Shown here piece by piece: positions 8,878 through 17,255 of a stretch of 64,000 nucleotides of DNA. A program made the position numbers and the translations under genes. Position 1 is the first letter of the stretch, and the number at the start of each line of letters is the position of its first letter. The DNA lies in assembly GCF_023631325.1 (NCBI RefSeq), contig NZ_JALQDG010000027.1, positions 1-64,000 on the forward strand, read 5' to 3'. The notes beneath the pieces are model-generated. The model was given only the letters and a program-made list of their open reading frames with translations. It ran no database searches and was not told the DNA's origin. Source of the DNA: Caballeronia sp. INDeC2. GTDB lineage: Bacteria > Pseudomonadota > Gammaproteobacteria > Burkholderiales > Burkholderiaceae.

Positions 8878-9927
8878 TTAGCCGCGCCACGGCGCCGTCG
8901 TCTCCCGGCAGACAAGTTGAATTGGAAGTACGTCGTGCGTTGGTGCCTTCATACCGCCCGCCTGAATGCGTTCGATGAGTCGTCGAGCCGCCGTGCGCGC
9001 CATCGCCTCAACGGGCTGGCGGATTGAAGTAAGACTGATCAGGGGCGAGCCTGCGAGCGGCATGTCGTCGAATCCAATTACCGAGAGTTGCGCTGGCACG
9101 TCGATTCCACGCCGCGCTGCCGCCTCGAGTACGCCCAGTGCAATCGTGTCATTGCCCGCGACGATCGCCGTGACAGGGTTCGGATCGCCCAGCATCGACA
9201 GCGCGCTCGAATAGCCGGCCTCGGTCGTGTAGTCCCCCCAGACGATCGAAGCCGCATCAGGCGGCAGACCGACCTTGAGGAGCTGTGCGAGCGCGCCTTT
9301 AGCACGGTCCCGACTGGTCGAGGTATTCGGTGGTCCCAGCACGAAGCCAATTCTTTGGTGCCCCAACTTGACAAGATGTTCCACCGCGACGCCGCCGGCA
9401 TGGACGTTGTCAATCTCGACAGTATCCACGGCGACGTTTTCGACTGACCGGACCACAAGCACCGTCGGAATGCCGCGCCGCTGCATCTCGGCCACGATGG
9501 GCGAATCGAGGGTCGCGGTGGCGAAGATCAGTCCATCCAGATAGCCGTCAATGAGAGGTCGGAAGGCGAGCAGGTTATGCGGATCGTGCATCGGATCGAT
9601 GAAGAGCGTGACGTGGTAGCCGAACTCCTGCAGCGTGTCGTGGATATGCGTGAGCAGCAGCGTCATGAAGCGGTTATGCAGCGCGCCCAACACTACACCG
9701 ATGAGCCTTGTCTCCGACTTGCGAACGCGACGCCCCTGAGCGGGCACGCGGTAGCCGAGCTCTGATGCCACGGCGAGCACGGCATGGCGCGTTTCGCTAC
9801 TGATCAGCGGGCTGCCGGCGAGCGAGCGTGACACAGTCGAAACCGACACGCCAACGCGCTGCGCTATATCTTCGAGGCGGGCCTTCGGCGCGCGAGCCTG
9901 ATCTTGAATTTTTGCAGGTATTTGCAT
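8878..9927 (-). CDS. LacI-family transcriptional regulator
   Basis: 349 aa, normal length. The DNA-binding domain reads RLEDIAQRVGVSVSTVSRSL and LGYRVPAQGRRVR. The effector domain has RLIGVVLGALHNRF, VVRSVENVAVDTVEIDN, GHQRIGFVLGPP, GNDTIALGVLEAAARRG and LSVIGFDDMPLAG. It is divergent from the histidinol-dehydrogenase-like gene that starts at 10117, with about 190 bp between them, so that gene is its most likely target. It marks the left border of the catabolic island. The inducer is unknown. Confidence 0.9.
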   Translation of the reverse strand: MQIPAKIQDQARAPKARLEDIAQRVGVSVSTVSRSLAGSPLISSETRHAVLAVASELGYRVPAQGRRVRKSETRLIGVVLGALHNRFMTLLLTHIHDTLQEFGYHVTLFIDPMHDPHNLLAFRPLIDGYLDGLIFATATLDSPIVAEMQRRGIPTVLVVRSVENVAVDTVEIDNVHAGGVAVEHLVKLGHQRIGFVLGPPNTSTSRDRAKGALAQLLKVGLPPDAASIVWGDYTTEAGYSSALSMLGDPNPVTAIVAGNDTIALGVLEAAARRGIDVPAQLSVIGFDDMPLAGSPLISLTSIRQPVEAMARTAARRLIERIQAGGMKAPTHDVLPIQLVCRETTAPWRG

Positions 9928-10003
9928 GATCGCGGCGGAAGCGTGAAAGAACCATTATAAGTGCGCTCGAGCAGTACAAATCGCTCGGGGAAAGTCGGTA
10001 GTG

Positions 10004-10032
10004 TTTGCACGACTTTTGCACTGCTGTTTGCA
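10004..10032. promoter_or_regulatory. three phased TTTGCA repeats upstream of the HisD-like gene
   Basis: TTTGCA occurs at 10004-10009, 10015-10020 and 10027-10032, that is, at 11- and 12-bp steps, in the spacer between the divergent LacI gene and the dehydrogenase. Steps of about one helical turn suggest protein binding to one DNA face. LacI proteins usually bind palindromes, so the binding factor is uncertain. Confidence 0.3.
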
Positions 10033-10116
10033 TTAGTCTGGGGACCCGGGTGCAACGACGCCTTGATGTCGAGAAGGCGAGCCCGACCAACATCATTTCC
10101 TGAAAGGAACATCAGC

Positions 10117-11436
10117 ATGGCGATTCAGTATCTCAAGCGCGGCCGCAGCCACGAAGACAGTTCGCAGGACGCCGCAAAGGTGCGCGACACCGTCACGGAC
10201 ATTCTCGGCGACGTCGCCGCACGGGGCGACGCAGCCGTCGTGGAGCTTTCTAAAAAATTTGATAACTGGTCGCCGGAAAGCTTCCGCTTGTCGGACGATG
10301 AGATTGCGGCGTGCGTGCGTGCTCTCTCACCAGGCCAACTCGACGACATCAAGTTTGCACAAGCACAAGTACGCAACTTCGCACAGGTGCAACGCGACGC
10401 GATCCGCGACGTCGAAGTGGAAACGCTGCCTGGCGTTGTGCTCGGCCACAAGAACCTTCCAGTGGATAGCGTGGCCTGCTACGTGCCCGGCGGCAAGTTC
10501 CCGCTCGTCGCATCGGCGCACATGGGCGTGGTGACCGCGAAGGTCGCGGGTGTACCGCGCATCGTCACGGCTTCGCCGCCGGTGCAGGGAAGGCCGAATC
10601 CGGCCGTCATCGCGGCTATGCATCTAGGTGGCGCGGACGAGATCTACACGTTCGGCGGCGTGCAGGCAGTCGCGGCCATGGCACTCGGCACGCAGACGAT
10701 TGATTCGGTGTCGATGGTCGTCGGGCCGGGTAACGCATTCGTCGCTGAAGCCAAGCGGCAACTGTTCGGCCGCATCGGCATCGACCTCATCGCAGGCCCC
10801 TCCGAAACGCTCGTCATTGCCGACGACAGCGTTGATGCCGAGCTTTGCGCGACCGATCTGCTTGGGCAGGCCGAGCACGGCTTCAACACGCCTGCCATAC
10901 TGCTGACCAATTCGATGCAGCTCGCGCAGGACACCATCGCCGAAGTCGAGCGGCTGCTCGCGATTCTGCCGACCGCAAACACGGCAGGCGTCTCGTGGCG
11001 CGACTTCGGCGCCGTGATCGTCACCGACACCATTGACGAGATGGTGAATGAGGCCGACCGCATCGCATCGGAGCACGTGCAGGTGATGACGCGCGACCCC
11101 GACTATTTCCTTGCGAACATGAAGAACTACGGCGCGCTCTTCCTCGGCGCGCGCACCAACGTCGCGTTCGGCGACAAGGTAATAGGCACAAACCATACGC
11201 TGCCCACGGGCAAGGCGGCGCGCTACACGGGCGGTCTGTGGGTCGGAAAGTTCATCAAGACCTGCACTTACCAGAAAGTGCTGACCGACGAGGCGAGTGC
11301 GCTTATCGGTTCATATTGCTCACGACTGTGCGCAATTGAAGGAATGATCGCCCACGGCGAGCAGGCGAACATCCGCGTGCGTCGCTATGGCCATCGCGAT
11401 GTGCCGTACGCGAGCGCAGTGCCTGCCGCGGTCTAA
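10117..11436 (+). CDS. histidinol dehydrogenase-like alcohol dehydrogenase
   Basis: 439 aa, HisD family. The start at 10117 is chosen from TGAAAGGAACATCAGC just upstream; longer in-frame extension is not conserved. Family features include [41 protein letters not shown] (Ser/Glu of the active region), [18 protein letters not shown] and [20 protein letters not shown] with the late Gln/His metal and base residues. The pattern [16 protein letters not shown] resembles sulfopropanediol 3-dehydrogenase (HpsN) and related catabolic members more than biosynthetic HisD. Such enzymes oxidise an alcohol in two NAD-linked steps to an acid using Zn. It lies in a catabolic island away from any his genes, so a polyol-type substrate is likely. 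The true substrate cannot be told from sequence. Confidence 0.85.
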   Translation: MAIQYLKRGRSHEDSSQDAAKVRDTVTDILGDVAARGDAAVVELSKKFDNWSPESFRLSDDEIAACVRALSPGQLDDIKFAQAQVRNFAQVQRDAIRDVEVETLPGVVLGHKNLPVDSVACYVPGGKFPLVASAHMGVVTAKVAGVPRIVTASPPVQGRPNPAVIAAMHLGGADEIYTFGGVQAVAAMALGTQTIDSVSMVVGPGNAFVAEAKRQLFGRIGIDLIAGPSETLVIADDSVDAELCATDLLGQAEHGFNTPAILLTNSMQLAQDTIAEVERLLAILPTANTAGVSWRDFGAVIVTDTIDEMVNEADRIASEHVQVMTRDPDYFLANMKNYGALFLGARTNVAFGDKVIGTNHTLPTGKAARYTGGLWVGKFIKTCTYQKVLTDEASALIGSYCSRLCAIEGMIAHGEQANIRVRRYGHRDVPYASAVPAAV

Positions 11437-11450
11437 AACCGGGAAGTGCC

Positions 11451-11471
11451 AAGCCGCCTGTCGGCGGTTTT
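11451..11471 (+). terminator. terminator of the HisD-like gene
   Basis: AAGCCGCC (11451-11458), loop TGTC, then GGCGGTTTT (11463-11471), followed by a second T-run CCCTTTTTG. Starts 15 bp after the stop codon. Confidence 0.65.
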
Positions 11472-11511
11472 CACCCTTTTTGATTCTAGTTGTTCCGGCC
11501 ATTCCGACGAT

Positions 11512-11545
11512 GCGGCTCGTGGCGCGCGATAGCGCCACGAGCCGC
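11512..11545. terminator. 14-bp perfect hairpin between convergent genes
   Basis: GCGGCTCGTGGCGC and its exact reverse complement flank a 6-nt loop (11526-11531), 6 bp beyond the stop of the minus-strand TIM-barrel gene. No T-tract on either strand, so it may stabilise 3' ends or act as a transcription barrier between the two convergent genes. Confidence 0.6.
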
Positions 11546-11551
11546 GTTGCA

Positions 11552-12226
11552 TTATGAGGCGTCGACGTCGCGCAACATCGCTCGCGCTTGCTCGACGGCA
11601 GATGTCTCGTTCGGCAGGTAAGTGCAATCGAGCACCGCATTGCCGACCGTAAACATATCAGCGCCTGCCTCGCGAATCGCTCGAATGCGCTCCTGGGTGC
11701 CGACCGAACCCGACACGATCAGCCCGCCCGGCGCGACTACTTTGCGCGCCGCCTCCACGAGTTCAAGCGGATCGGCGTCGGTCGAGCGGTACGCGAGAAG
11801 GTCGACGCCTGCGCAGCCCTGGTCCATGAAGCGCTTGCAGTCGTCCACGATCTGCGGCACAGAACCTTCGAGGCGCACCGGATGGCCGACCGGGATACCA
11901 GCTGCCGGGAAGTATTGCGTCGCGGTGCCGACGAGGACCGCCTGGATTTCTTTGACATGCGTACCGCCGAGCAGGCGTTTCACGCCCAGTTGCGCGGCGA
12001 GCTCCGCTGAGCGCAGGCACTCGTTCTTCGCAGCTGACACGATTTCCATATATGACAGTGCGCCCGCGGCGTGGATTGCGTCGGCAAGTGCCTGCAACGT
12101 TCCGTATTCGACGCCGACGTCTTTGAATCCGAAATGCCGCAAGCCGAGGACCTGGAACTGCGGGAATAGTTCGAGACAGTCGGCCACGGTCTTATCGTTG
12201 CGGGTAAGGAACAGCGCGAATTCCAT
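11552..12226 (-). CDS. small TIM-barrel protein, HisA/HisF-related
   Basis: 224 aa from the ATG at 12226, preceded by GGAGCCTCA; the longer in-frame extension runs through an operator-like region and is rejected. The sequence shows repeated beta-alpha units: MEFALFLTRNDKTV, LGLRHFGFKDVGV, GALSYMEIVS, GVKRLLGGTHV, GCAGVDLLAYRSTDADPLEL, GLIVSGSVGTQERI and GADMFTVGNAVLD. The last two strands carry the glycine-rich phosphate-binding pattern of HisA/HisF-like barrels. I recognise it as a conserved uncharacterised barrel of sugar-catabolic loci, possibly an isomerase or aldolase. Its promoter region holds a regulon motif (12279-12308) shared with three other promoters of the island. Confidence 0.7.
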   Translation of the reverse strand: MEFALFLTRNDKTVADCLELFPQFQVLGLRHFGFKDVGVEYGTLQALADAIHAAGALSYMEIVSAAKNECLRSAELAAQLGVKRLLGGTHVKEIQAVLVGTATQYFPAAGIPVGHPVRLEGSVPQIVDDCKRFMDQGCAGVDLLAYRSTDADPLELVEAARKVVAPGGLIVSGSVGTQERIRAIREAGADMFTVGNAVLDCTYLPNETSAVEQARAMLRDVDAS

Positions 12227-12278
12227 TGAGGCTCCGAAAGTGAAAAGACTAACTGTGCAGTTTACGCACTTAGGCGGG

Positions 12279-12308
12279 AATGCCCGAACGGGAAAAATCA
12301 TGACCGAA
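12279..12308 (-). promoter_or_regulatory. DeoR-type operator, TIM-barrel gene promoter
   Basis: On the plus strand AATGCCCGAA (12279-12288) and CATGACCGAA (12299-12308); on the minus strand these read TTCGGTCATG and TTCGGGCATT, a direct repeat with 20-bp period, 53-82 bp upstream of the barrel gene start. The same decamer pair recurs at 12481, 20381 and 27104. Confidence 0.6.
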
Positions 12309-12480
12309 AATACAAAATATGCAACGTATCGACGTACGGCGTACCCATGTTTCGGGCCAAGCGGTCGCATCTCATGGACTACGAAGCCGTTCGTTCAGAC
12401 GCCGATTGTCCTTCACCGCGCGAATTGGGCTAAAGGCCTTTCTGCCCGCTTCGTTGTATCCTACCTTGTTTTTGTGACCG

Positions 12481-12524
12481 TTCGGGCATTTAACTTGACT
12501 ATACGGAAATTGGCTGGTTATAGT
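12481..12524 (+). promoter_or_regulatory. promoter with DeoR-type operator for the SnoaL-ABC operon
   Basis: TTCGGGCATT at 12481-12490 lies just before a sigma70-like promoter: TTGACT (12495-12500), 17-18 bp, then TTATAG/TATAGT (12518-12524). A degenerate second half-site TACGGAAATT (12502-12511) is 21 bp after the first. Overlap with the promoter suggests repression. The gene starts at 12637. The 410-bp divergent spacer 12227-12636 holds no other feature. Confidence 0.6.
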
Positions 12525-12636
12525 TTCGTAACGGGCGACGCCACCGACATGAGGCGTGGTTCTCGCCGGTGAGACCGGCGCAGAGTGAGTCGAGCCGCGC
12601 TACCTATGGCGGGTTTATGAAGAGACAGGACGCGAG

Positions 12637-13890
12637 ATGATGAGCGAACAGACAGGAAAGAGCGAACAGGCCGCCAAAAGTGCGGCAAAACCCTCGGCTG
12701 CCGAGGAGGCGCCGCGGCCAGCCATGGCTGCGCAGTTAAAGTCGGGTTCTGAGACGCAGGCGCACACGGACGAAGCGCGCTCCAAGTTCAAGGCGCTGTC
12801 GTCGCAGCACATGCCGAAGGATTTTGCGATTTCTCTCGACGCGTACCGTCGCGGTGGGACCGACGCGTTTCTCGGTCAGGCGCCGAGGCACGCGGTGACG
12901 CAGCCGATGCACGGCTTCGAGCAGACCTATGTGAACATCGTCGACTACATCGTCCGGATCACGCACCAGATCTGGGAAGAGAAGGACATCGGCTATATTT
13001 ACGACACGTATAGCCATGACTGCGCGGTATGGGACGATCTCGCGCTGCAGTTCGGTCGCGACAAGATTGTTGCGGACACCATCGCGCTGAACAACGCATT
13101 TCCGGACATCCGCATTGTCGCCGACGAAGTAATCTGGGCCGGCGACGATACGATCGGCTTCCATACTTCCCACCGTACGCGCATCGTCGGCACGAACACG
13201 GGCTTTACGCGCTATGGCGAGCCGACCGGTCGCCGCGTGCAGTTCTGGTGCCTCGCGAACTGCGTTGCGCGCGACAACGAAATTTTTTACGAGCACGTGG
13301 TGTACGACACGGCGTCGGTAGTTCAGCAACTCGGTTACGACGTTGTCGAGACCGCGCGCAAGCTTGCGCAGTCTGACGTTGGCGCGCAACTGCCGAGGGA
13401 TTTTCTCGGCAGTGAGCCGAAGCGCATGAGCGGTCAGTCGAAGCCTCCGCGCATGCCGATTCCCGGGCACATCGGCGACAACCCTGAAGAATTCGTGCGA
13501 GCCGCGCTGCACACGATCTGGAATCGCCGCAACCTGAGCGCGATCGATCGCGTTTACCATCCGTCCGTGCTCGTCCAGGTGACGGCGGGCCGTAATTTCC
13601 ACGGCCAAGGACAACTCCAGTCGTTCATCCTGTCAATGCTGGCGATGTTCCCCGACATGCTTTACTCGATTGACGATCTCTACTGGATGGGCAACGCACG
13701 CGAGGGCTACCTCATCGCGATCCGCTGGAGCATGCTCGGCACGCATCGCGGCAACGGTCGCTACGGCGCGCCGACGGGCCGCGAAATCAATCTCTGGGGC
13801 ATCACGCACTGGGTGATCGAGGACGGCAAGGTCACCAAGGAGTGGACGATGTTCAACGAGTTTGGCGTCCTCATGCAGATCAACAAGTAA
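12637..13890 (+). CDS. tandem SnoaL-like (NTF2-fold) domain protein
   Basis: 417 aa with two NTF2-like SnoaL domains. The first is about residues 95-240 (ITHQIWEEKDIGYIYDTYSH, NAFPDIRIVADEVIWAGDD, TRYGEPTGRRVQFWCLANCV). The second is about 285-415 (ALHTIWNRRNLSAIDRVYHP, MLAMFPDMLYSIDDLYWMG, GAPTGREINLWGITHWVIED). The paired halves look like an internal duplication. The first approximately 60 residues are Ala/Lys/Ser-rich and probably disordered. SnoaL folds act as polyketide cyclases, ester cyclases or small isomerases; no specific activity can be assigned here. It is the first gene of the operon that continues with the ABC importer, so it should act on the imported compound or its early product. 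Confidence 0.75.
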   Translation: MMSEQTGKSEQAAKSAAKPSAAEEAPRPAMAAQLKSGSETQAHTDEARSKFKALSSQHMPKDFAISLDAYRRGGTDAFLGQAPRHAVTQPMHGFEQTYVNIVDYIVRITHQIWEEKDIGYIYDTYSHDCAVWDDLALQFGRDKIVADTIALNNAFPDIRIVADEVIWAGDDTIGFHTSHRTRIVGTNTGFTRYGEPTGRRVQFWCLANCVARDNEIFYEHVVYDTASVVQQLGYDVVETARKLAQSDVGAQLPRDFLGSEPKRMSGQSKPPRMPIPGHIGDNPEEFVRAALHTIWNRRNLSAIDRVYHPSVLVQVTAGRNFHGQGQLQSFILSMLAMFPDMLYSIDDLYWMGNAREGYLIAIRWSMLGTHRGNGRYGAPTGREINLWGITHWVIEDGKVTKEWTMFNEFGVLMQINK

Positions 13891-14023
13891 GACCTCAGTG
13901 AGCCGCGCTTCGGCGCGTACGGGCGGGCAATGCGTGCGTCACGTGTGCGTTGCCGATTCGGTGGCACGGCGGCGGGTACGGTCGGGATACACGGCTGGCC
14001 TGCCGACGGCAGCGGAGACATCC

Positions 14024-15268
14024 ATGAAGAAAGTCATATCCCTGGCAGGCGTCGCGGCCCTTGCGACGGCGCTTGCATTTCCTGTAATCGCGCGCGCTGC
14101 CTGCAACATCCCAGGCGGTTCGGTGCGTATCCTCGCGAACGACTTCGCGGCGCTGCGCATTATCACCGGCGCCGCGCAGACCTGTGCATCAGACACCGTC
14201 AGCGTGACGGCGAACGAAACCACGCAGCACGACAGCCTTCAGGTTCCCGCACTGCAGATCAGTCCAGCGGCCTATTCGGCCGTATTCGTCGCAAATAATT
14301 CGCTGTTTCCGCTGATGGACAAGGGCCTCATCCGCCCGCTCGACGATCTGGTCGCGCAATATGGCGCGGGTCTGCGCCCCGAACAACTCGTGAGAGTCGA
14401 TGGTCACGTGATGGCAATCGCGGTCGACATCAACGCCCAGCATCTATTTTATCGCTCCGATATTTTGCGGCGAGCCGGCATTGCGCCGCCGACTACCTAC
14501 GAGGGCATACTCGCGGCGGCGAGGGTCATTCGAAAGAAGGGCCTGATGCAATATCCGCTCGCCGCGACCAACGAGGCTGGCTGGTACGTCGCCGCCGAGT
14601 TCGTGAACATGTACCTCGGCTACGGTGGCGCCTTCTTCAAGCCGGGTACGGCCGAGCCGTCGATTAACAACAGCCGGGGCATTGAGGCGCTGAATATGAT
14701 GAAAGCGCTCACTGAGTACATGGCGCCTGACTACACCACCTATGGTGCGGACGAAATGAACAAGATCTATATGTCCGGCAAGGTCGCAATGATGAACCAG
14801 TGGGGATCGGTGGCAGATACAGTGATCGACCGGCACGGCGCCGCGCCCGAGATCGCCGACAACACGGTGCTTGCTGCTGCGCCGACCGTCGGCGGCGGCA
14901 GCACGCCCGCTGCCGCGCTCTGGTGGGACGGCTTCGTGATTGCGCGCAATGTGTCCGACGAGGATGCGAGGGCGTCGTTTCTTGCGCTGCTGCACGGCAT
15001 TCGTAACGAGGTCGCGCGCGCACACCCCGACGACGCCACCTGGCTCGCCGACGGCTATCACCCCGGCCTCGGCTCGGCCGGGGTGCTCGCGACGGCGCGC
15101 GCGCGCCCGCAACCGTATCCGATGGTGCCGTATATGGATCTGTTGCACGCAGCACTCGGCAGCGAACTGCCGCAGTTCCTGCTCGGCCGCCAAGATGCCG
15201 CGACAACGCTCGCTAACGTCGAGTCCGCCTACACTGCATCGGCACGGGCCAGCGGATTTCTACGCTAA
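14024..15268 (+). CDS. ABC transporter substrate-binding protein (carbohydrate type)
   Basis: 414 aa from the ATG at 14024, chosen because a signal peptide follows at once (MKKVISLAGVAALATALAFP ... ARAAC). The mature part is a class-I extracellular solute-binding protein (family 1): FLVQN-like region PAAYSAVFVANNSLFPLMDK, AIAVDINAQHLFYRSDILRR, YGGAFFKPGTAEPSINNSRG, MSGKVAMMNQWGSVADTVID and ALWWDGFVIARNVSDE. It delivers the solute to the permeases encoded directly downstream. Ligand class is probably a sugar or polyol, as usual for this family and its MalF/MalG-type partners. Confidence 0.88.
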   Translation: MKKVISLAGVAALATALAFPVIARAACNIPGGSVRILANDFAALRIITGAAQTCASDTVSVTANETTQHDSLQVPALQISPAAYSAVFVANNSLFPLMDKGLIRPLDDLVAQYGAGLRPEQLVRVDGHVMAIAVDINAQHLFYRSDILRRAGIAPPTTYEGILAAARVIRKKGLMQYPLAATNEAGWYVAAEFVNMYLGYGGAFFKPGTAEPSINNSRGIEALNMMKALTEYMAPDYTTYGADEMNKIYMSGKVAMMNQWGSVADTVIDRHGAAPEIADNTVLAAAPTVGGGSTPAAALWWDGFVIARNVSDEDARASFLALLHGIRNEVARAHPDDATWLADGYHPGLGSAGVLATARARPQPYPMVPYMDLLHAALGSELPQFLLGRQDAATTLANVESAYTASARASGFLR

Positions 15269-15324
15269 GCGGCGCGACGAATGTCGTGCCAGATAATTTG
15301 GGTCGGTTCTTAAGGAGACGTGCC

Positions 15325-16353
15325 GTGCCACGCCGGGCTTTCTTCGCCTTCATGCTGCCATCGCTGGCCGCCATGGTTATATTCATCGCACTGCCTATCG
15401 TTTCGGTAGCGGTGCAGTCTTTCTACACCCAGCACGAACAGGTGCTGCTCAAGTCTCAATTCTGCACACCATTCAGCGGCTGCACGGAGGGCGTGCGCGT
15501 CGATTTTGAGGCGACTGAGCGGCGCCGCGAGGCACAGCCGCTTGGTCACTTTAACGGCTTCGGGACGTATCTCGACCGCAATCACCTCGCGGCCGCAGAG
15601 ATTCGAGAGGCGCTCCACACGAGCGACGGCCCGGGCACGTTCTTTACGCGCATCTATGCACTGCCGTTCTACAAGGCGCTTTCGTTCACGTTGGTGTACA
15701 CCTTCGTGGTAACGCCGCTTGCGATGATCCTCGGCTTCGCGACCGCGCTTGCCATCAACACGATCCGGCCGCAGGCGAAGGGTTTTGTGATTTTCTTCTC
15801 GCTCCTGCCGATGATCATCACGCCGCTCATCGGCGCGCTGATTCTGTACTGGATGATCAATCCGCTCGGCATTCTGGGCGCGACGCTGCAGGTAGTCACC
15901 GGTGACCCACAGCTGACGCTAAGCTCGTCCGCGCCGCTCACATGGCTCGCGCTGCTCACCTACGGCGTCTGGACCAACGCGCCGTTCTCCTTCATCGTGC
16001 TCTACGCGGGTCTCCAGACGGTGCCGCACGACACGCTCGAAGCGACCATGATCGACGGCGCAAGTCGGTGGCAGCGCATCCGCTACGTGGTAGTTCCGCA
16101 TCTGTGGCCACTCGCGACCTTCATCGCACTCGTACAACTGATGGACAACTTCCGCGTGTTCGAGCCCGTCGTTGGGATGAGCGCGCAGGCCAATGCGACA
16201 TCGCTGAGTTGGAACGTGTTCCACGATCTGCAGGGGCAGGCGGACCAGCAGTTCGGCTCGGCGGCCGCTACCTCGGTGCTGACGATTCTCGGCGTGATGG
16301 TTCTGCTCACGCCAGTTCTCGTAAGAACGTGGCGCGACTTCAACCGTAAATAG
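15325..16353 (+). CDS. ABC transporter permease (MalF-type)
   Basis: 342 aa. The GTG at 15325 is preferred to the GTG at 15286 because TAAGGAG lies 8 bp before it. An N-terminal membrane helix (FFAFMLPSLAAMVIFIALPI) precedes a periplasmic loop of about 80 residues. Five further helices follow, with the ABC-ATPase contact (EAA) motif ATMIDGASRWQRIRYVVVPH near residue 245. The long first loop is typical of MalF-like partners. It is 56 bp after the binding-protein gene and 10 bp before the second permease. Confidence 0.88.
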   Translation: MPRRAFFAFMLPSLAAMVIFIALPIVSVAVQSFYTQHEQVLLKSQFCTPFSGCTEGVRVDFEATERRREAQPLGHFNGFGTYLDRNHLAAAEIREALHTSDGPGTFFTRIYALPFYKALSFTLVYTFVVTPLAMILGFATALAINTIRPQAKGFVIFFSLLPMIITPLIGALILYWMINPLGILGATLQVVTGDPQLTLSSSAPLTWLALLTYGVWTNAPFSFIVLYAGLQTVPHDTLEATMIDGASRWQRIRYVVVPHLWPLATFIALVQLMDNFRVFEPVVGMSAQANATSLSWNVFHDLQGQADQQFGSAAATSVLTILGVMVLLTPVLVRTWRDFNRK

Positions 16354-16363
16354 GAGACCTCGG

Positions 16364-17245
16364 ATGTCAACCAGCACTCTCAAACGCCCGTGGGGCCTCA
16401 ACGCACTGTCGACAGGTTTTGTCGTCCTATGGGTGTTCGCTGCTGCCTTTCCGTTCGTCTGGACGGTGTGGGGCTCGTTCAAGGTCGAGGCCGACTTCTT
16501 CTCTCGCACGACCTGGTGGAACGCGATCTGGGGCGTAAAAACACTTGCGCAGACGGGCCACGCCTTTACCGGCGCAGGCTATTACGGCGCGTGGGTCGTG
16601 CGCGACTTCTGGCAGCAAGCCATCAACACGACGATCGTGACAGTATGCGTTGTGGCAATCTCGCTGACATTTGGCACGCTCGGCGGCTATGCGCTCGCGC
16701 GCTCGAATTCCCGCTCGACGTTCTGGGTTTTGATGATAGCGCTCGTGTTCCGAGCGATGCCGCCGATTACGCTCGTCTCCGGCTATCTGCTGCCGTTTTT
16801 CGAGCTTAACGTGTGGGGGCATCTGCCGACGGCGATTATCGTGCTCGTCGCGATTAACCAGCCTTTCACGCTGTGGATGCTGCATTCTTTCTTTCTCTCG
16901 ATCCCGAAGGATCTCGACGAAAGCGCGATGGTGGATGGATGCACGCGCTTCCAGGCGTTCCGCACGGTCATCATGCCCGTGATGCTGCCCGGCCTCGTCA
17001 CGACGGGACTGTTCTCCTTCCTGCTCGCCTACAACGACTTCGCGGTAACCGCGATGCTGCTGAGCCAGGATAACTTGACGATGGTACCCAAAATATCGAG
17101 CTTTCTTGGGACGGTGCAGACAGAGGGCAACGTGATGTACGCAGTGGCGTCGGTTGTATCGGCGACCGTTCCGCTTTTCATTCTGGTCATGTTTTTTCAA
17201 CGGCGCATCGTGAGCGGGCTGACCGCTGGCGCCGTCAAGGGTTAA
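16364..17245 (+). CDS. ABC transporter permease (MalG-type)
   Basis: 293 aa with six predicted membrane helices, the first at GLNALSTGFVVLWVFAAAFP. The EAA loop reads ESAMVDGCTRFQAFRTVIMP around residue 190, as in MalG-type subunits. ATG at 16364 follows TAGGAGACCTCGG. It pairs with the preceding permease as the membrane channel of one importer. Confidence 0.9.
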   Translation: MSTSTLKRPWGLNALSTGFVVLWVFAAAFPFVWTVWGSFKVEADFFSRTTWWNAIWGVKTLAQTGHAFTGAGYYGAWVVRDFWQQAINTTIVTVCVVAISLTFGTLGGYALARSNSRSTFWVLMIALVFRAMPPITLVSGYLLPFFELNVWGHLPTAIIVLVAINQPFTLWMLHSFFLSIPKDLDESAMVDGCTRFQAFRTVIMPVMLPGLVTTGLFSFLLAYNDFAVTAMLLSQDNLTMVPKISSFLGTVQTEGNVMYAVASVVSATVPLFILVMFFQRRIVSGLTAGAVKG

Positions 17246-17255
17246 GGGGCAAGCC

